The notes under the pieces were generated by a model. It had not been told where the DNA came from, did no database searches, and saw only the letters and a program-made list of their open reading frames with translations. The position numbers and the translations under genes were made by a program. This document shows positions 1 to 10,493 of a stretch of DNA of 64,000 nt, one piece after another (within the stretch, counting starts at the first letter, position 1; each line of letters begins with the position of its first letter). This stretch comes from Mycobacterium paragordonae (GTDB lineage Bacteria; Actinomycetota; Actinomycetes; Mycobacteriales; Mycobacteriaceae). Where the stretch lies: the NCBI RefSeq assembly GCF_003614435.1, contig NZ_CP025546.1, positions 5,146,001 through 5,210,000 on the forward strand. Direction: 5' to 3'.

Positions 1-3000
1 GCGCACGTCGTCGTCGCGGAAGCACCGTCAGTGATCAACGCCGACGCCGACCCCCTTAAGGAACCGGACGAAGGACGTTCGAGCATCCTGCCCCTCTCGG
101 CACGCACGCCGACCGCCTTGGTGGCGCTGGCACACCGATATCGCGAGTGGTTGGCCGCGCACCCGAACGCCGACCTGGCCGACGTCTGCTTGACCGCGGG
201 TGCGGGCCGATCCCACTTCGGCCATCGTGCCGCGTTGATACTGAACTCCACCGCATCCGCCACCGAGCTGCTCGAGGCGCTCGCCGACGATCGTCCGGCA
301 TCGGGCTTGGTTCGCGGCGCATGCTCGGACCCACCGAAGACAGCCTGGTTGTTCCCGGGCCAAGGCAGCCAGTACGTCGGAATGGCGCGCAACCTGTTCG
401 ATGCCGAGCCGGTGTTCGCCGAGACGTTGACCCGCTGCGCCGGCGCCGCTGCCGATGTTCTCGAAAGGCCGCTGCTGGACGTCATTTTCGGGCCGGACAC
501 CGAAGATGAGTTGCGACACACGTCCTACGCCCAGCCGGCCCTTTTCGCGGTGGAGATGGGCCTCGCGCGACTTTGGCAGTCATGGGGACTCGAACCCGAC
601 GTGGTGGTGGGCCACAGCGTGGGTCAATACACGGCGGCCTGTGTTGCCGGGGCGTTCAGCCTCGAGGACGGGGCCCAGCTGATGGCCGAGCGCGGCCGAC
701 TGTTCGGTAGCCTGCCACCCGGCGGCAGAATGGTCGCGGTGTTCGCGGCCGCGGACCGCGTTGAGAGCTTGATCGACGACCACCCACGCCTGTCCGTGGC
801 AGCCTACAATGGTGCCAACACGGTGCTTTCCGGCCCGGCAGAAGATCTGGAGCGCGCAATAGCGGGACTGGTAGACGAGGAAGTCCGGTGCGACTGGCTC
901 GATACCAGCCATGCCTTTCATTCCGCTTTGCTCGATCCCATACTGGACGAGTTCGAACAATACCTGGGCCGCTTCGAATTCGCCTCGCCGCAAAAGACAT
1001 TGGTGTGTAACCGCACCGGCGGCGCAATAGCCCGAGACGTGACTCTGGACGGATCGTACTGGCGCCGCCACGCGCGGCAGCCTGTCGAATTCGCCAAGAG
1101 CGTGCGAACGCTTGCCGACCTCGGATGTCGACTATTACTAGAGGTGGGCCCCCAGCCGGTGCTCTCCGCCGCAGCCCTGCGGGCGTGGCCCGACCCGGCG
1201 AACGCACCTCGGGCGATCGCATCGATGCGCCGAAACGCCAACGACCACAACCAGATCACCGAGGCACTCGCCGACACGTACATCGCCGGCCATCGCCCCG
1301 AATTCGTCGCACACCAGCACGGCAGGGGTCACAAGGTCGACCTCCCCACTTACCCGTTCGAACGTCAGACGTACTGGTTCGAAGCACGCAAAGCCCGCGC
1401 GACCGACGCGGTACGCACCGAAACCGTCCGGCTGCTCGAGGAGGAGCGACTCGAGGAGCTTGCCGCGCTGGTCGGCGACCCGCATGACGCCGACGACGCC
1501 ACCAAGACGGTTGGCATGCTGCAACGACTTGCGGCACAACACAACCGGGAACGTAACGTGCAGTCGCTCGCCGAGACACGTTACGAGATCTGTTGGGAAA
1601 AGTTGGCGGTTTCCGGCCCACCCCCGACCCGAGCCCCTGGTGGCGGGGTTACCTGGCTCCTTCTTGCCGACGATGCCGACACGATCGGCCCACTACTGGA
1701 CGTGCTCACCGCGCACGGTCACCGGCACCGGATCGTTGGTCTGCCGCAGTCCGACGCCGACGAAGAGCACCTGCAAGCGGAACTACGCGATGCCGCAGCC
1801 GAACAGCCCACGTTGCGCATCCTGCACCTGGCAGGCCTGGACCCGGGCGGTGCGGCGTCCACCCGGTCGCTGGATCGGTTGCAGCACCGAGTCCTGCGCA
1901 GTACGCAGCGGTTTATCCGGACCACCATCGCATCCAAGCTGGACCTGAAGATATGGCTGATTACCCGTGGCGCACAACATGTCACGGGATCCGACACCGT
2001 GTCGCCCACCCAGTCGTGTCTCTGGGGTCTGGGCCGCACCGTGGCGACCGAAATGGCGAAGATCTGGGGTGGGCTCGCGGACCTGTCCGCGGGTGGCGGC
2101 AACGAGTGGCCGGGTTTGATCGCCCACATCCTGCACGGTCCGGCCACCGAAGACCAGATCGCCCTGCGCGATAACGCGACATACGTGGCTCGAGTTTCCC
2201 GCCGCACCGACGAGCTGGCGCCGGTTGACCTCGGCCTCCGCTCTGACGCAACGTATCTCGTGACGGGGGGACTCGGGGCGATCGGACTCGACATCGCCGA
2301 GTACCTTGCCGCGCGCGGCGCCGGGCACCTGGTGCTCACCGGTCGGCGGGGCCCAAGCGATGCCGCGCAGCAGCGTATCGACGCGATACGCGACCAGTTC
2401 GGTTGCCAAATAAAGGATCTGGCGGCAGACGTCGCCAATCGCGATGACGTCACCCGCCTGCTTTCCACGGTCCGTGCCGAGCTGCCACCGATGGCGGGTA
2501 TCGTGCACGCGGCCGGCGAATTCAATATGGGTCCGGTCGACACCCTGGATGACGCCATGCTGAATCAGGTTTTCACCGGAAAGGTCTGGGGCAGTTGGCA
2601 CTTGAGCCAAGCCGCGGTCGACATGAAGCTGGACTTCTTTCTCAGCATCTCATCGATCAGTGCGCTCTGGCCCAGTAGGGGCTGGATCTACTACGCCTGC
2701 GCCAATGCGTTCCTGGACGGGTTGGCCTGGTGGCAGCGTCAGCACGGGATCCCCGGCACCACGGTCGCTCTCGGCCTCTGGCCGGCGGGTATGGCCGATC
2801 ATCGGACGCGGGACACTTGGGCGGCGCTCGGAGTGGCACCCCTAAATCCCGCCCCCACCCTGGAAGGGATGGCGAAGCTGATCGTCTCGCCCGCACCGTA
2901 CGGGATTCTGGCCAAAATCGATTGGCCCCGGTTCCTGCCGTATCAACTGATGCTGCGCAAACGGAACTTCCATGAGCGCATTGCACCCGAGGTACCCACC

Positions 3001-6000
3001 AACCCGGTGGGACGCGTCTCGGTCGCGACGACTCCGTTGATCGACCAGCTCAAGGCGGCTCCCGCGCAGCAGCGCCGGGCACTGATCCTGGGTTACATGC
3101 GCGACGCTGTCGCCGAGGTGACGAAGATCGACCCCACGCAGATCCGCGATGACGTCGGGTTTTTCGATCTCGGAATTGACTCGCTGATGGCCGTCAACCT
3201 GCACCGCAGATTCGAGCAGGGGTTGGGCCGGGAGCTGCCGGTCACCCTCGCCATGGACTATCCGAGGCTGAACGACGCCGCGGAGTACCTGCTTCGAGAC
3301 GTCCTCGGTCTCGGTGCGCCGGCATCCGCCGAGTCAACGGCCGAGCCGGTGGCGTTAGCGACCGTGCGCACCGACGAGCCGATCGCGATCGTAGGGTTGG
3401 CCTGCCGCTTTCCGGGTGCGCCCGATCCCGACGCGTTCTGGGAGGTGCTGTCAAACGGTGTGGACGCGATCCGGGAGATTCCGGATGACCGCTTCGACAT
3501 CGACGAGTACTACGACCCCGATCCGGACGCACCGGGCAAGATCTACACCCGTTACGGCGGATTCCTGGACGCGGTGGACGGATTCGATCCGGAATTCTTC
3601 GGCATCTCCCCCCGTGAAACCGTCTGGATCGATCCGCAGCAGCGCCTGATGCTCGAGATCGCCTGGGAAGGACTGGAAAGCGCCGGCTATTCGCCTGCGG
3701 CGTTGCGCGGCAGCCGAAGCGGCGTGTTCGTCGGCGTGTGCAGCAACGAATATTCGCATGTGTTGGCCGCCAGCACTTTCGAGAGCATCGAAGCTCAGTT
3801 CGGCACCGGCAACTCGATCAGCGTGATCGCGGGCCGGGTGGCCTTCGCGCTCGGCCTGGAGGGCCCGGCGATGGCGGTGGACACCGCGTGCAGCTCGTCG
3901 CTGGTGGCCATTCATCAGGCCTGCCACGCATTGCACGCCGGCGACTGCGACTTGGCGCTGGCCGGCGGAGTGAACGTGTTGTTGAGTCCGGCATCTCTGA
4001 TCGCGACCTCGCGCGCCAAAATGCTGTCCCCCGACGGGCGCTGCAAGACCTTTGACGCCGCGGCGGACGGCTATGTGCGCAGTGAGGGATGCGGGGTCCT
4101 GGTCCTCAAGCGGTTGAGCGACGCGGAGCGTGACGGCGACCGGATCCGCGCGGTCATCCAGGGCAGCGCGGTCAATCAGGACGGCGCGTCCAGCGGCCTG
4201 ACGGTGCCCAATGGCGGTGCGCAACAACGGCTTATCGCCACCACGCTGGCCCGTGCCGGTGTCGCCGGCCGTGACGTCGACTACCTGGAAGCGCACGGCA
4301 CGGGCACCTCGCTGGGAGACCCGATCGAGGTCCAGGCCGCGGCCGCCGTCTACGGAGCCGGCCGCGAGGCCGACGACCCGCTGCTGATCGGTTCGGTGAA
4401 GACCAATGTCGGACACCTGGAGTCCGCGGCGGGAGTCGCCGGCGTGATCAAGGTTGTGTTGGCGTTGCAGCACGAAATGTTGCCGCAGAACCTTCACTTC
4501 AAGACGCCGTCGCCGCACATTCCGTGGAACTCGCTGCCGGTCCGGGTGCTTGATAAGGCAGCGCCGTGGCAGGGCTCCACCGATCACGATGGCCGGCCAC
4601 GCCGTGCCGGGATAAGTTCTTTCGGGTTCTCCGGCACCAACGCCCACGTGCTGGTCGAGGAGGCGCCGCAGGCCTCACCTCACGACGAGGTGGCGGCGCC
4701 GGAACCGACGGCCGGTGACGAACGGGCTGAGCTGCTGGCGTTTTCGGCGCGTTCCGCCTCCGCGTTGACGGGGCTGGCGCAGCGCTATGCGACGTGGTTG
4801 AGCGAGCATCCCGATGCCGACCTGGCCGACGTGTGTTTCACCGCGGGGGTGGGCCGTTCGCATTTCGAGCATCGGGCAGCGCTGGTGGTGAATTCGGTGC
4901 AACAGGCTCAGGAGCTGTTGAGCGGACTGGCCGAGAACCGGCTGGGACCGGGTGCGCTGCGAGGCGAGTGCGGCGATCCACCGAAGACGGCGTGGTTCTT
5001 CACCGGGCAGGGCAGCCAGTACCCGGGGATGGCACGCGAATTGTTCGACAGTGAGCCGGTTTTCGCCGAAACCGTGAAACGGTGCGCGCAGGCGGTCGAG
5101 GAGATCACGGCGCGTCCGCTCCTGGAAGTGGTGTTCAACACCGAAAACGATGGCGAAAATATACTGCGCCACACGTCTTTTGCGCAGCCGGCGCTGTTCG
5201 CCATCGAGATGGGCCTGGCACGGCTGTGGCAGTCCTGGGGTATCGAGCCCGACGTGGTGCTCGGCCACAGTGTGGGCCAGTACGCTGCGGCATGCGTGGC
5301 CGGGGTATTCAGCCTCGAGGACGGGGCACGGCTCATTGCACAACGGGGCCGGGTGTTCGGCGATCTGCCCGACGGCGGGCGGATGGTGGCGATGTTCGCC
5401 GACGCCAGGCAGATCGAGGACATCGCCGACAAGTTCCCGCGGGTGTCGGTGGCCGCGTACAACGGCTCCAACACCGTGCTGTCGGGTCCGGGCGAGGATC
5501 TGGAACAGATCGTCGCCGGCAATGACGGGATCCGGTGCAACTGGCTGGAGACCAGTCACGCTTTCCATTCCGAGCTGATGGAGCCGGCGCTGAGCGAGTT
5601 CGAAACGCACGCGGCCCGAATGACTTTCGGCGTGCCGACCGTACCGCTGATCTGCAATCGCACGGGTGCGGTCATCACGGCCGACAACCCGCTGGATGCG
5701 CAGTACTGGCGTAAGCATTCGCGCCAGCCGGTGCGATTCGCCGAAAGCGTGCGCACGGTAGCGGAGCTGGGCTGCTCGGTCGTGATGGAGCTTGGTCCGC
5801 AGCCGATTCTGACTGGGGCCGCCCTGCAGATCTGGCCGGAATCCCTGGGGGCTGCGCGCGCTGTCGTCTCCCTGCGCAAGGGCACCGACGCCCGGCGTCA
5901 GATCACCGAAGCGCTGGCGGCCGCCTATGCGGCCGGATGCCGTGCGGACTTCGCCGCTCTGCATCATCGGCCACGAAACCGGGTCGAGCTGCCCACCTAT

Positions 6001-9000
6001 CCATTCCAGCGCCGCCGGTTCTGGCCGAAGACGTCCGGCCTCCGCGCCGACGGCGCTGCCAGTTCCGGCATTCTGGGCAGCGGAAAGGATCTCGCCTCTG
6101 GCGATGTCGTCTACACCAGCTTGGTGTCGCTCAAATCACAACCGTGGCTGTCGGATCACGTCATCTACGGCACCGTCGTCGTCCCTGGCGCCACGTACGC
6201 GGCGATGGCCTTGGCTGCGGTCGGAGCCCCCGCGCAGGTGCGCGAAGTCTTCTTCTACGAACCGATCATTCTGGGCGAGAAGACCACTCGCGAGGTGCAG
6301 CTGACTCTGCATCCGGTGGACGAGGGCGGTTGGGCCTTCCGGGTGGACAGCCGCCCCTACGGCGAACGCGACGCCGAGTGGTCGTTGAATGCGGATGGCA
6401 AGGTGAAGTCGGGCCTCGACGAAGAGGGGACGACCGAGCCGGCGCCGGAACGGGAAGAGTCCATCGACGCCTTGTGCGAGCGGTTGGCTCGCACGCGCCC
6501 GCAGCAGCTGTTCGAGGCCCTGGCCGACATGGAACTGGCGTTGGGCCCCACCTGGTCGACGTCCCTGAAATCGCTCTGGGTCGGCGACGGTGAATCGGTG
6601 GGTGACATCGCCGTCGGTCCCGAACTCGCCGAGCAACTCGCCAGCGAGCCCGTCCATCCCGTGCTGCTGGACCTGTGCACCGGCGTCGCCTCCCCCGCCT
6701 CGCCGATGGTGCGCGCCGCGGCTGAACTCGGGCAGGCCGCCGCGGCTCTGTTCCTGCCGCTGCAGTACGGGCGGGTGGAGCTCAACGAGCCGATGCCCAG
6801 GCGCTTCTATTGCCGCGCGAGGTGGCAACCGGGCGATCACGATGGCGAGACTCAGGCCTTCGACCTCGATTTCGTGGATCGAGATGGCCGCCGCCTGGGC
6901 GGAATTCGTGAGTTCAAGGTGAAGCGTGCGCCCCGCGAGGCGTTGCTGCGCGGGCTCGGCGGGGACGCCACCCGCAACCTGTACAGCATCGGCTGGCGCG
7001 AAGTCGCGGCGTCAACAGGCGCCGGTGCGGGTGGGGCTGCCCTGACCTGGCTGGTCGCCGGATTCGACAAGCTGGCGGCCGACCTGCCCGGCTGCCTCCG
7101 ATCCAGCCGCACAACGGATCTGGATTCCTGGGCGGAGTTGTTCGCGCAGGCTCAGGACCGCGGAGTGCCGGTCTCCGGCATCGTCTGGGGCGCCACCGCG
7201 CGTCCCGGCGCAGAAGAGTCGAGCACCGAATTCAACGCGCGACTCGAGACCGAGATCGGTGAGCTGCTCAGGGTGGTGCACACCCTGCTGGCACCGGAGG
7301 CGGCGAGACTCCCCGCGGGTCTGTGGATCGTCACGCAACGGGCCGTGGCGACCGAATCCGGCGAGCCGGTCGACCCGGTGCAGGCGGCGCTGTGGGGGCT
7401 CGGACGCAGCATCGTCGCCGAGCAGCCGCAGCTGCGTTGCCGACTGGTCGATCACGACGGCTCGGACGACGCTGTGCGCGCACTGGCCGGTCTTCTGGCT
7501 ACCCAACCCGAGGAATCCGAAGTCGCGCTGCGACAAGGGAAGTTGCTGGTGCCGCGGCTGCTGCCGTGGGCGCGCGGTGGCCACCTGACCGTGCCCCGTG
7601 CGGCTGACTATATTTTGGAACCCACCGAACGGGGTGCCATCAACAACCTGCGCCTGGCCGAGCTGGAAGTCTCGGCACCGTTTGCGGGCCACGTACAGAT
7701 CCGGGTGGAGGCCGCCGGTCTGAATTTCCGGGATGTGCTCAACGTGCTCGGCCTCTACCCGGGTTACGCCGGGCCGGTCGGCGGCGATGTCTGCGGCATC
7801 GTGACTGCGGTGGGTCCGGGCGTTACCGAATTCGAGGTTGGACAACGGGTTTTCGGGGCAACGGCGGGATCGATGGTCAGTCGGGCAAACGTGCCCGTCC
7901 GCTTCCTGGCGGGGGTGCCGGACGGTATCGACGCGACCGCCGCGGCGAGCACACCGACAGCGATGTTGACCGCGTTCCTGGCGTTCGACTGGGCGAAGTT
8001 GGGACCCGGCGATCGGGTGCTTATCCACGCCGCCAGCGGTGGCGTCGGCCTGGCCGCGATCCAGGTGGCACGGCAACGCGGAGCAACCGTCTTCGCGACC
8101 GCCAGCGAGTACAAGCGGGCGACGTTACACAAGATCGGCGTGGAGCACATCTACGACTCGCGCAGTACCGATTTCGCCGATCAGATCCTCGCGGACACCG
8201 ATGGCGCCGGGGTCGACGTCGTGCTCAACAGCTTGACCAACGAGGGATTCATCGAAGCGACGCTGCGGGCGACCGCCCAGCAGGCCCGGTTCGTCGAGAT
8301 CGCCAAACGGGACATCTGGACCCATGAGCAGATGGCGGCTGCCCGCCCGGACATCGACTACGAGATCGTGGCGCTGGACCTGTTGATGATGCAGGACCCG
8401 GAACGCATCCGCGGCTTGATGTCGGTTCTGGCGGACGGACTGGCCAGCGGGGAACTCGTGCCGCCTGCTCTAGAGATCTACCCGCTGGCCGATGCCAAGA
8501 CCGCGTTTCGCCGCATGCAGCAGGCCAGACATATCGGCAAGATTGTGCTGCAGATGCCCAAACCGCTTCATGGGCGCGGAGATCGGAGCTATCTGATCAC
8601 CGGCGGCCTCGGAGCGCTCGGTATGCACACGGCGGCGCACCTCGCCCAACTCGGAGCCGGTGACATCGTCTTGACCAGCCGGCGCGCACCCGACGCGGAC
8701 GCTCAGCGGGAGATCGACGCCATCACGGAGCGCTACCGGTGCCGCATTCACACCTTTGCGGCCGACGTCGGCGACGAGCACCAGTTGGCTGCGGTGCTGG
8801 AACAGATCCGGGCTGATCTGCCGCCGCTCGCCGGTGTGGCGCACCTGGCGGGTGTGCTCGACGACGCACTGCTGCCCCAACAGAGCTTGGCGCGGTTTCG
8901 AAACACCATGCGGCCGAAGGCATTGGGCGCCTGGCATTTACATCGGTTGACCAAAAACGAGGATCTCGACTTCTTCGTCATGTACTCGTCGGGCGCCAGC

Positions 9001-9642
9001 GTACTGGGGGCGGCGGGGCAGGCCAACTACGCGACCGCCAACGCGCTGCTCGACGGGCTCGTTGCCTATCGCAAGGCGCAAGGCCTGCCGGCCAGCAGCA
9101 TCAACTTCGGCCCGTGGGCGCACGGCGGGATGGCCAGTTCGGACGCCGCACGGGCCAATCTTGGTGCACGCGGCCTGATTCCACTCGCGCCCGATGCGGC
9201 GCTGAACGCGGTCAGTGAAATCGTCGCGCACGGAATCGCGCAGGTGGTCGTCGTGAAGGCCAACTGGCAACGCGTCGCGAAGCTGCTGAGTGCGCACCGC
9301 CCACCCGTTCTCGAATATGTCCTGCCCAGCGACGTCGTGGCGACGCCCGTCGACAGCGCACTGCTGCGACAACTGCAGGAGGTGCCGAGGCCGCAACTGG
9401 CCGGCTTCCTCACCGAGCATCTGCAGTCCGAACTGCAACACTTCCTCGGACTCGCCCAGCCACCGGCGGCATCCAGCCGATTCCTTGAACTCGGCATGGA
9501 TTCCCTGATGGCCGTCGAACTACGCAACCGGTTGCTCGGCCAGTTCGGCGGCGCATTCACGATCACCGCCACCGCGGTTTTCGACTACCCGACCATCACG
9601 TCCTTCGCCGAGCACCTGGCCGAGCAGATCGCGACGACGTAG
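1..9642 (+). CDS. Modular type I polyketide synthase, 5'-truncated by the window edge
   Basis: The frame is open from base 1, and its first residues (AHVVVAEAP) match the end of a ketosynthase (compare NAHVLVEEAPQ near 4640), so the GTG at 31 is not the start and the gene begins outside the window. Domains by nucleotide: end of KS; AT (about 340-1300; GHSVGQY, HAFH); KR (2250-2800); ACP (3090-3300; GIDSL); KS (3373-4650; active Cys in DTACSSS); AT (4975-5900; HAFH); DH (6060-6920; HVIYGTVVVP); ER (7620-8560; HAASGGVGLA); KR (8585-9130); ACP (9400-9620; GMDSL). This gives one beta-hydroxy module and one fully reducing module. HAFH in both AT domains suggests malonyl-CoA (family rule). There is no thioesterase after the last ACP, so the chain must pass to another enzyme, plausibly the NRPS at 10494-18143. 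The 3' neighbour starts without a gap. Confidence 0.95.
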   Translation, partial: AHVVVAEAPSVINADADPLKEPDEGRSSILPLSARTPTALVALAHRYREWLAAHPNADLADVCLTAGAGRSHFGHRAALILNSTASATELLEALADDRPASGLVRGACSDPPKTAWLFPGQGSQYVGMARNLFDAEPVFAETLTRCAGAAADVLERPLLDVIFGPDTEDELRHTSYAQPALFAVEMGLARLWQSWGLEPDVVVGHSVGQYTAACVAGAFSLEDGAQLMAERGRLFGSLPPGGRMVAVFAAADRVESLIDDHPRLSVAAYNGANTVLSGPAEDLERAIAGLVDEEVRCDWLDTSHAFHSALLDPILDEFEQYLGRFEFASPQKTLVCNRTGGAIARDVTLDGSYWRRHARQPVEFAKSVRTLADLGCRLLLEVGPQPVLSAAALRAWPDPANAPRAIASMRRNANDHNQITEALADTYIAGHRPEFVAHQHGRGHKVDLPTYPFERQTYWFEARKARATDAVRTETVRLLEEERLEELAALVGDPHDADDATKTVGMLQRLAAQHNRERNVQSLAETRYEICWEKLAVSGPPPTRAPGGGVTWLLLADDADTIGPLLDVLTAHGHRHRIVGLPQSDADEEHLQAELRDAAAEQPTLRILHLAGLDPGGAASTRSLDRLQHRVLRSTQRFIRTTIASKLDLKIWLITRGAQHVTGSDTVSPTQSCLWGLGRTVATEMAKIWGGLADLSAGGGNEWPGLIAHILHGPATEDQIALRDNATYVARVSRRTDELAPVDLGLRSDATYLVTGGLGAIGLDIAEYLAARGAGHLVLTGRRGPSDAAQQRIDAIRDQFGCQIKDLAADVANRDDVTRLLSTVRAELPPMAGIVHAAGEFNMGPVDTLDDAMLNQVFTGKVWGSWHLSQAAVDMKLDFFLSISSISALWPSRGWIYYACANAFLDGLAWWQRQHGIPGTTVALGLWPAGMADHRTRDTWAALGVAPLNPAPTLEGMAKLIVSPAPYGILAKIDWPRFLPYQLMLRKRNFHERIAPEVPTNPVGRVSVATTPLIDQLKAAPAQQRRALILGYMRDAVAEVTKIDPTQIRDDVGFFDLGIDSLMAVNLHRRFEQGLGRELPVTLAMDYPRLNDAAEYLLRDVLGLGAPASAESTAEPVALATVRTDEPIAIVGLACRFPGAPDPDAFWEVLSNGVDAIREIPDDRFDIDEYYDPDPDAPGKIYTRYGGFLDAVDGFDPEFFGISPRETVWIDPQQRLMLEIAWEGLESAGYSPAALRGSRSGVFVGVCSNEYSHVLAASTFESIEAQFGTGNSISVIAGRVAFALGLEGPAMAVDTACSSSLVAIHQACHALHAGDCDLALAGGVNVLLSPASLIATSRAKMLSPDGRCKTFDAAADGYVRSEGCGVLVLKRLSDAERDGDRIRAVIQGSAVNQDGASSGLTVPNGGAQQRLIATTLARAGVAGRDVDYLEAHGTGTSLGDPIEVQAAAAVYGAGREADDPLLIGSVKTNVGHLESAAGVAGVIKVVLALQHEMLPQNLHFKTPSPHIPWNSLPVRVLDKAAPWQGSTDHDGRPRRAGISSFGFSGTNAHVLVEEAPQASPHDEVAAPEPTAGDERAELLAFSARSASALTGLAQRYATWLSEHPDADLADVCFTAGVGRSHFEHRAALVVNSVQQAQELLSGLAENRLGPGALRGECGDPPKTAWFFTGQGSQYPGMARELFDSEPVFAETVKRCAQAVEEITARPLLEVVFNTENDGENILRHTSFAQPALFAIEMGLARLWQSWGIEPDVVLGHSVGQYAAACVAGVFSLEDGARLIAQRGRVFGDLPDGGRMVAMFADARQIEDIADKFPRVSVAAYNGSNTVLSGPGEDLEQIVAGNDGIRCNWLETSHAFHSELMEPALSEFETHAARMTFGVPTVPLICNRTGAVITADNPLDAQYWRKHSRQPVRFAESVRTVAELGCSVVMELGPQPILTGAALQIWPESLGAARAVVSLRKGTDARRQITEALAAAYAAGCRADFAALHHRPRNRVELPTYPFQRRRFWPKTSGLRADGAASSGILGSGKDLASGDVVYTSLVSLKSQPWLSDHVIYGTVVVPGATYAAMALAAVGAPAQVREVFFYEPIILGEKTTREVQLTLHPVDEGGWAFRVDSRPYGERDAEWSLNADGKVKSGLDEEGTTEPAPEREESIDALCERLARTRPQQLFEALADMELALGPTWSTSLKSLWVGDGESVGDIAVGPELAEQLASEPVHPVLLDLCTGVASPASPMVRAAAELGQAAAALFLPLQYGRVELNEPMPRRFYCRARWQPGDHDGETQAFDLDFVDRDGRRLGGIREFKVKRAPREALLRGLGGDATRNLYSIGWREVAASTGAGAGGAALTWLVAGFDKLAADLPGCLRSSRTTDLDSWAELFAQAQDRGVPVSGIVWGATARPGAEESSTEFNARLETEIGELLRVVHTLLAPEAARLPAGLWIVTQRAVATESGEPVDPVQAALWGLGRSIVAEQPQLRCRLVDHDGSDDAVRALAGLLATQPEESEVALRQGKLLVPRLLPWARGGHLTVPRAADYILEPTERGAINNLRLAELEVSAPFAGHVQIRVEAAGLNFRDVLNVLGLYPGYAGPVGGDVCGIVTAVGPGVTEFEVGQRVFGATAGSMVSRANVPVRFLAGVPDGIDATAAASTPTAMLTAFLAFDWAKLGPGDRVLIHAASGGVGLAAIQVARQRGATVFATASEYKRATLHKIGVEHIYDSRSTDFADQILADTDGAGVDVVLNSLTNEGFIEATLRATAQQARFVEIAKRDIWTHEQMAAARPDIDYEIVALDLLMMQDPERIRGLMSVLADGLASGELVPPALEIYPLADAKTAFRRMQQARHIGKIVLQMPKPLHGRGDRSYLITGGLGALGMHTAAHLAQLGAGDIVLTSRRAPDADAQREIDAITERYRCRIHTFAADVGDEHQLAAVLEQIRADLPPLAGVAHLAGVLDDALLPQQSLARFRNTMRPKALGAWHLHRLTKNEDLDFFVMYSSGASVLGAAGQANYATANALLDGLVAYRKAQGLPASSINFGPWAHGGMASSDAARANLGARGLIPLAPDAALNAVSEIVAHGIAQVVVVKANWQRVAKLLSAHRPPVLEYVLPSDVVATPVDSALLRQLQEVPRPQLAGFLTEHLQSELQHFLGLAQPPAASSRFLELGMDSLMAVELRNRLLGQFGGAFTITATAVFDYPTITSFAEHLAEQIATT

Positions 9643-10482
9643 ATGGACAACACTGATGAAGCCGTCTCCGAACCGATTTCGGCGCATCTCGCCGATGACC
9701 TCATGTCGACGACGCCCGCTGGCTGGCACAGCTTCTACGATCAACTCAGTCGCCGGTTCGCGGCCGTCGGGTTGGCCAAGGTCTCGCACTTCTTGAACTA
9801 CGGATACGCCGCGATGGATTCTCGCAATGACTCCACCGCCGTCATCCGCGAAGGCACCTTCAACGCCAACTCGGTCCGCCTGGTGTTCGAGCTCATCGGC
9901 TCGCTGGACCTCAACGGCTGCGCCGTCGTCGACATCGGATGCGGTCGCGGCGGTACCGCCGCACTCGTCGCGGAGAACTTCGCCGCTCAGGTGACCGGCG
10001 TTGACAGGTCTTCGGAGGCGATCGCCTTCTGCCGCGCGACACACCTCAATCCCTCGCTGCGCTTCGAGGTGGGCGACGCCTTGAATCTCCCGCTGGACAA
10101 CGAGTCCTGCGATGTCGTCATGAATGTGGAGTCATCGCACTCCTACAGCAATCTCGGGAAGTTCCTCGGCGAAGTGCGCCGGATCAGCCGTCCCGGAGCC
10201 TGGTTCCTGCACACCGATCTGCTGGGCTCCTACGAGTGGGACCAGGTAAGGACGCGGTTGCGGACGCTGGACTTCTCGATCGAAAGCGAGCGGGATATCA
10301 CCGCCAACGTCATCGCCTCACGCAACCAGGCCGTCGGTGACTGGGATCGGATCTACGGGGACACGGGTCCTCGGGTGGCCAATTTCCTTGCCCTGCCCGG
10401 CTCTGTGGTCTACGAGCAACTGCGGGCAGGCATCTTGGAATACAAGATCATGCGATCTCGCCTACGACCGGCTGCGGAGTAG
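9643..10482 (+). CDS. SAM-dependent methyltransferase of the PKS cluster
   Basis: This 279-residue class I methyltransferase has its ATG immediately after the PKS stop, so the two are almost certainly co-transcribed and coupled. The SAM-binding motif is VVDIGCGRGGTA (about residues 95-106), followed by a GDALNLPLDNES acidic segment and an NVESSHSY post-motif. From memory this segment resembles mycobacterial phthiotriol / phenolphthiotriol dimycocerosone methyltransferases (Rv2952 type), which O-methylate lipid hydroxyls. I infer that it methylates a hydroxyl made by a KR domain of the adjacent synthase. A free-standing C- or N-methyltransferase cannot be excluded. The stop lies 11 bp from the end of the convergent NRPS gene. 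Confidence 0.85.
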   Translation: MDNTDEAVSEPISAHLADDLMSTTPAGWHSFYDQLSRRFAAVGLAKVSHFLNYGYAAMDSRNDSTAVIREGTFNANSVRLVFELIGSLDLNGCAVVDIGCGRGGTAALVAENFAAQVTGVDRSSEAIAFCRATHLNPSLRFEVGDALNLPLDNESCDVVMNVESSHSYSNLGKFLGEVRRISRPGAWFLHTDLLGSYEWDQVRTRLRTLDFSIESERDITANVIASRNQAVGDWDRIYGDTGPRVANFLALPGSVVYEQLRAGILEYKIMRSRLRPAAE

Positions 10483-10493
10483 CGCCACCCTCG

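Noticed and set aside
31..33. GTG at 31 as the start of the PKS gene
   Set aside because: The same frame is open to base 1 and its first residues are the end of a ketosynthase domain, so the gene is truncated by the window.
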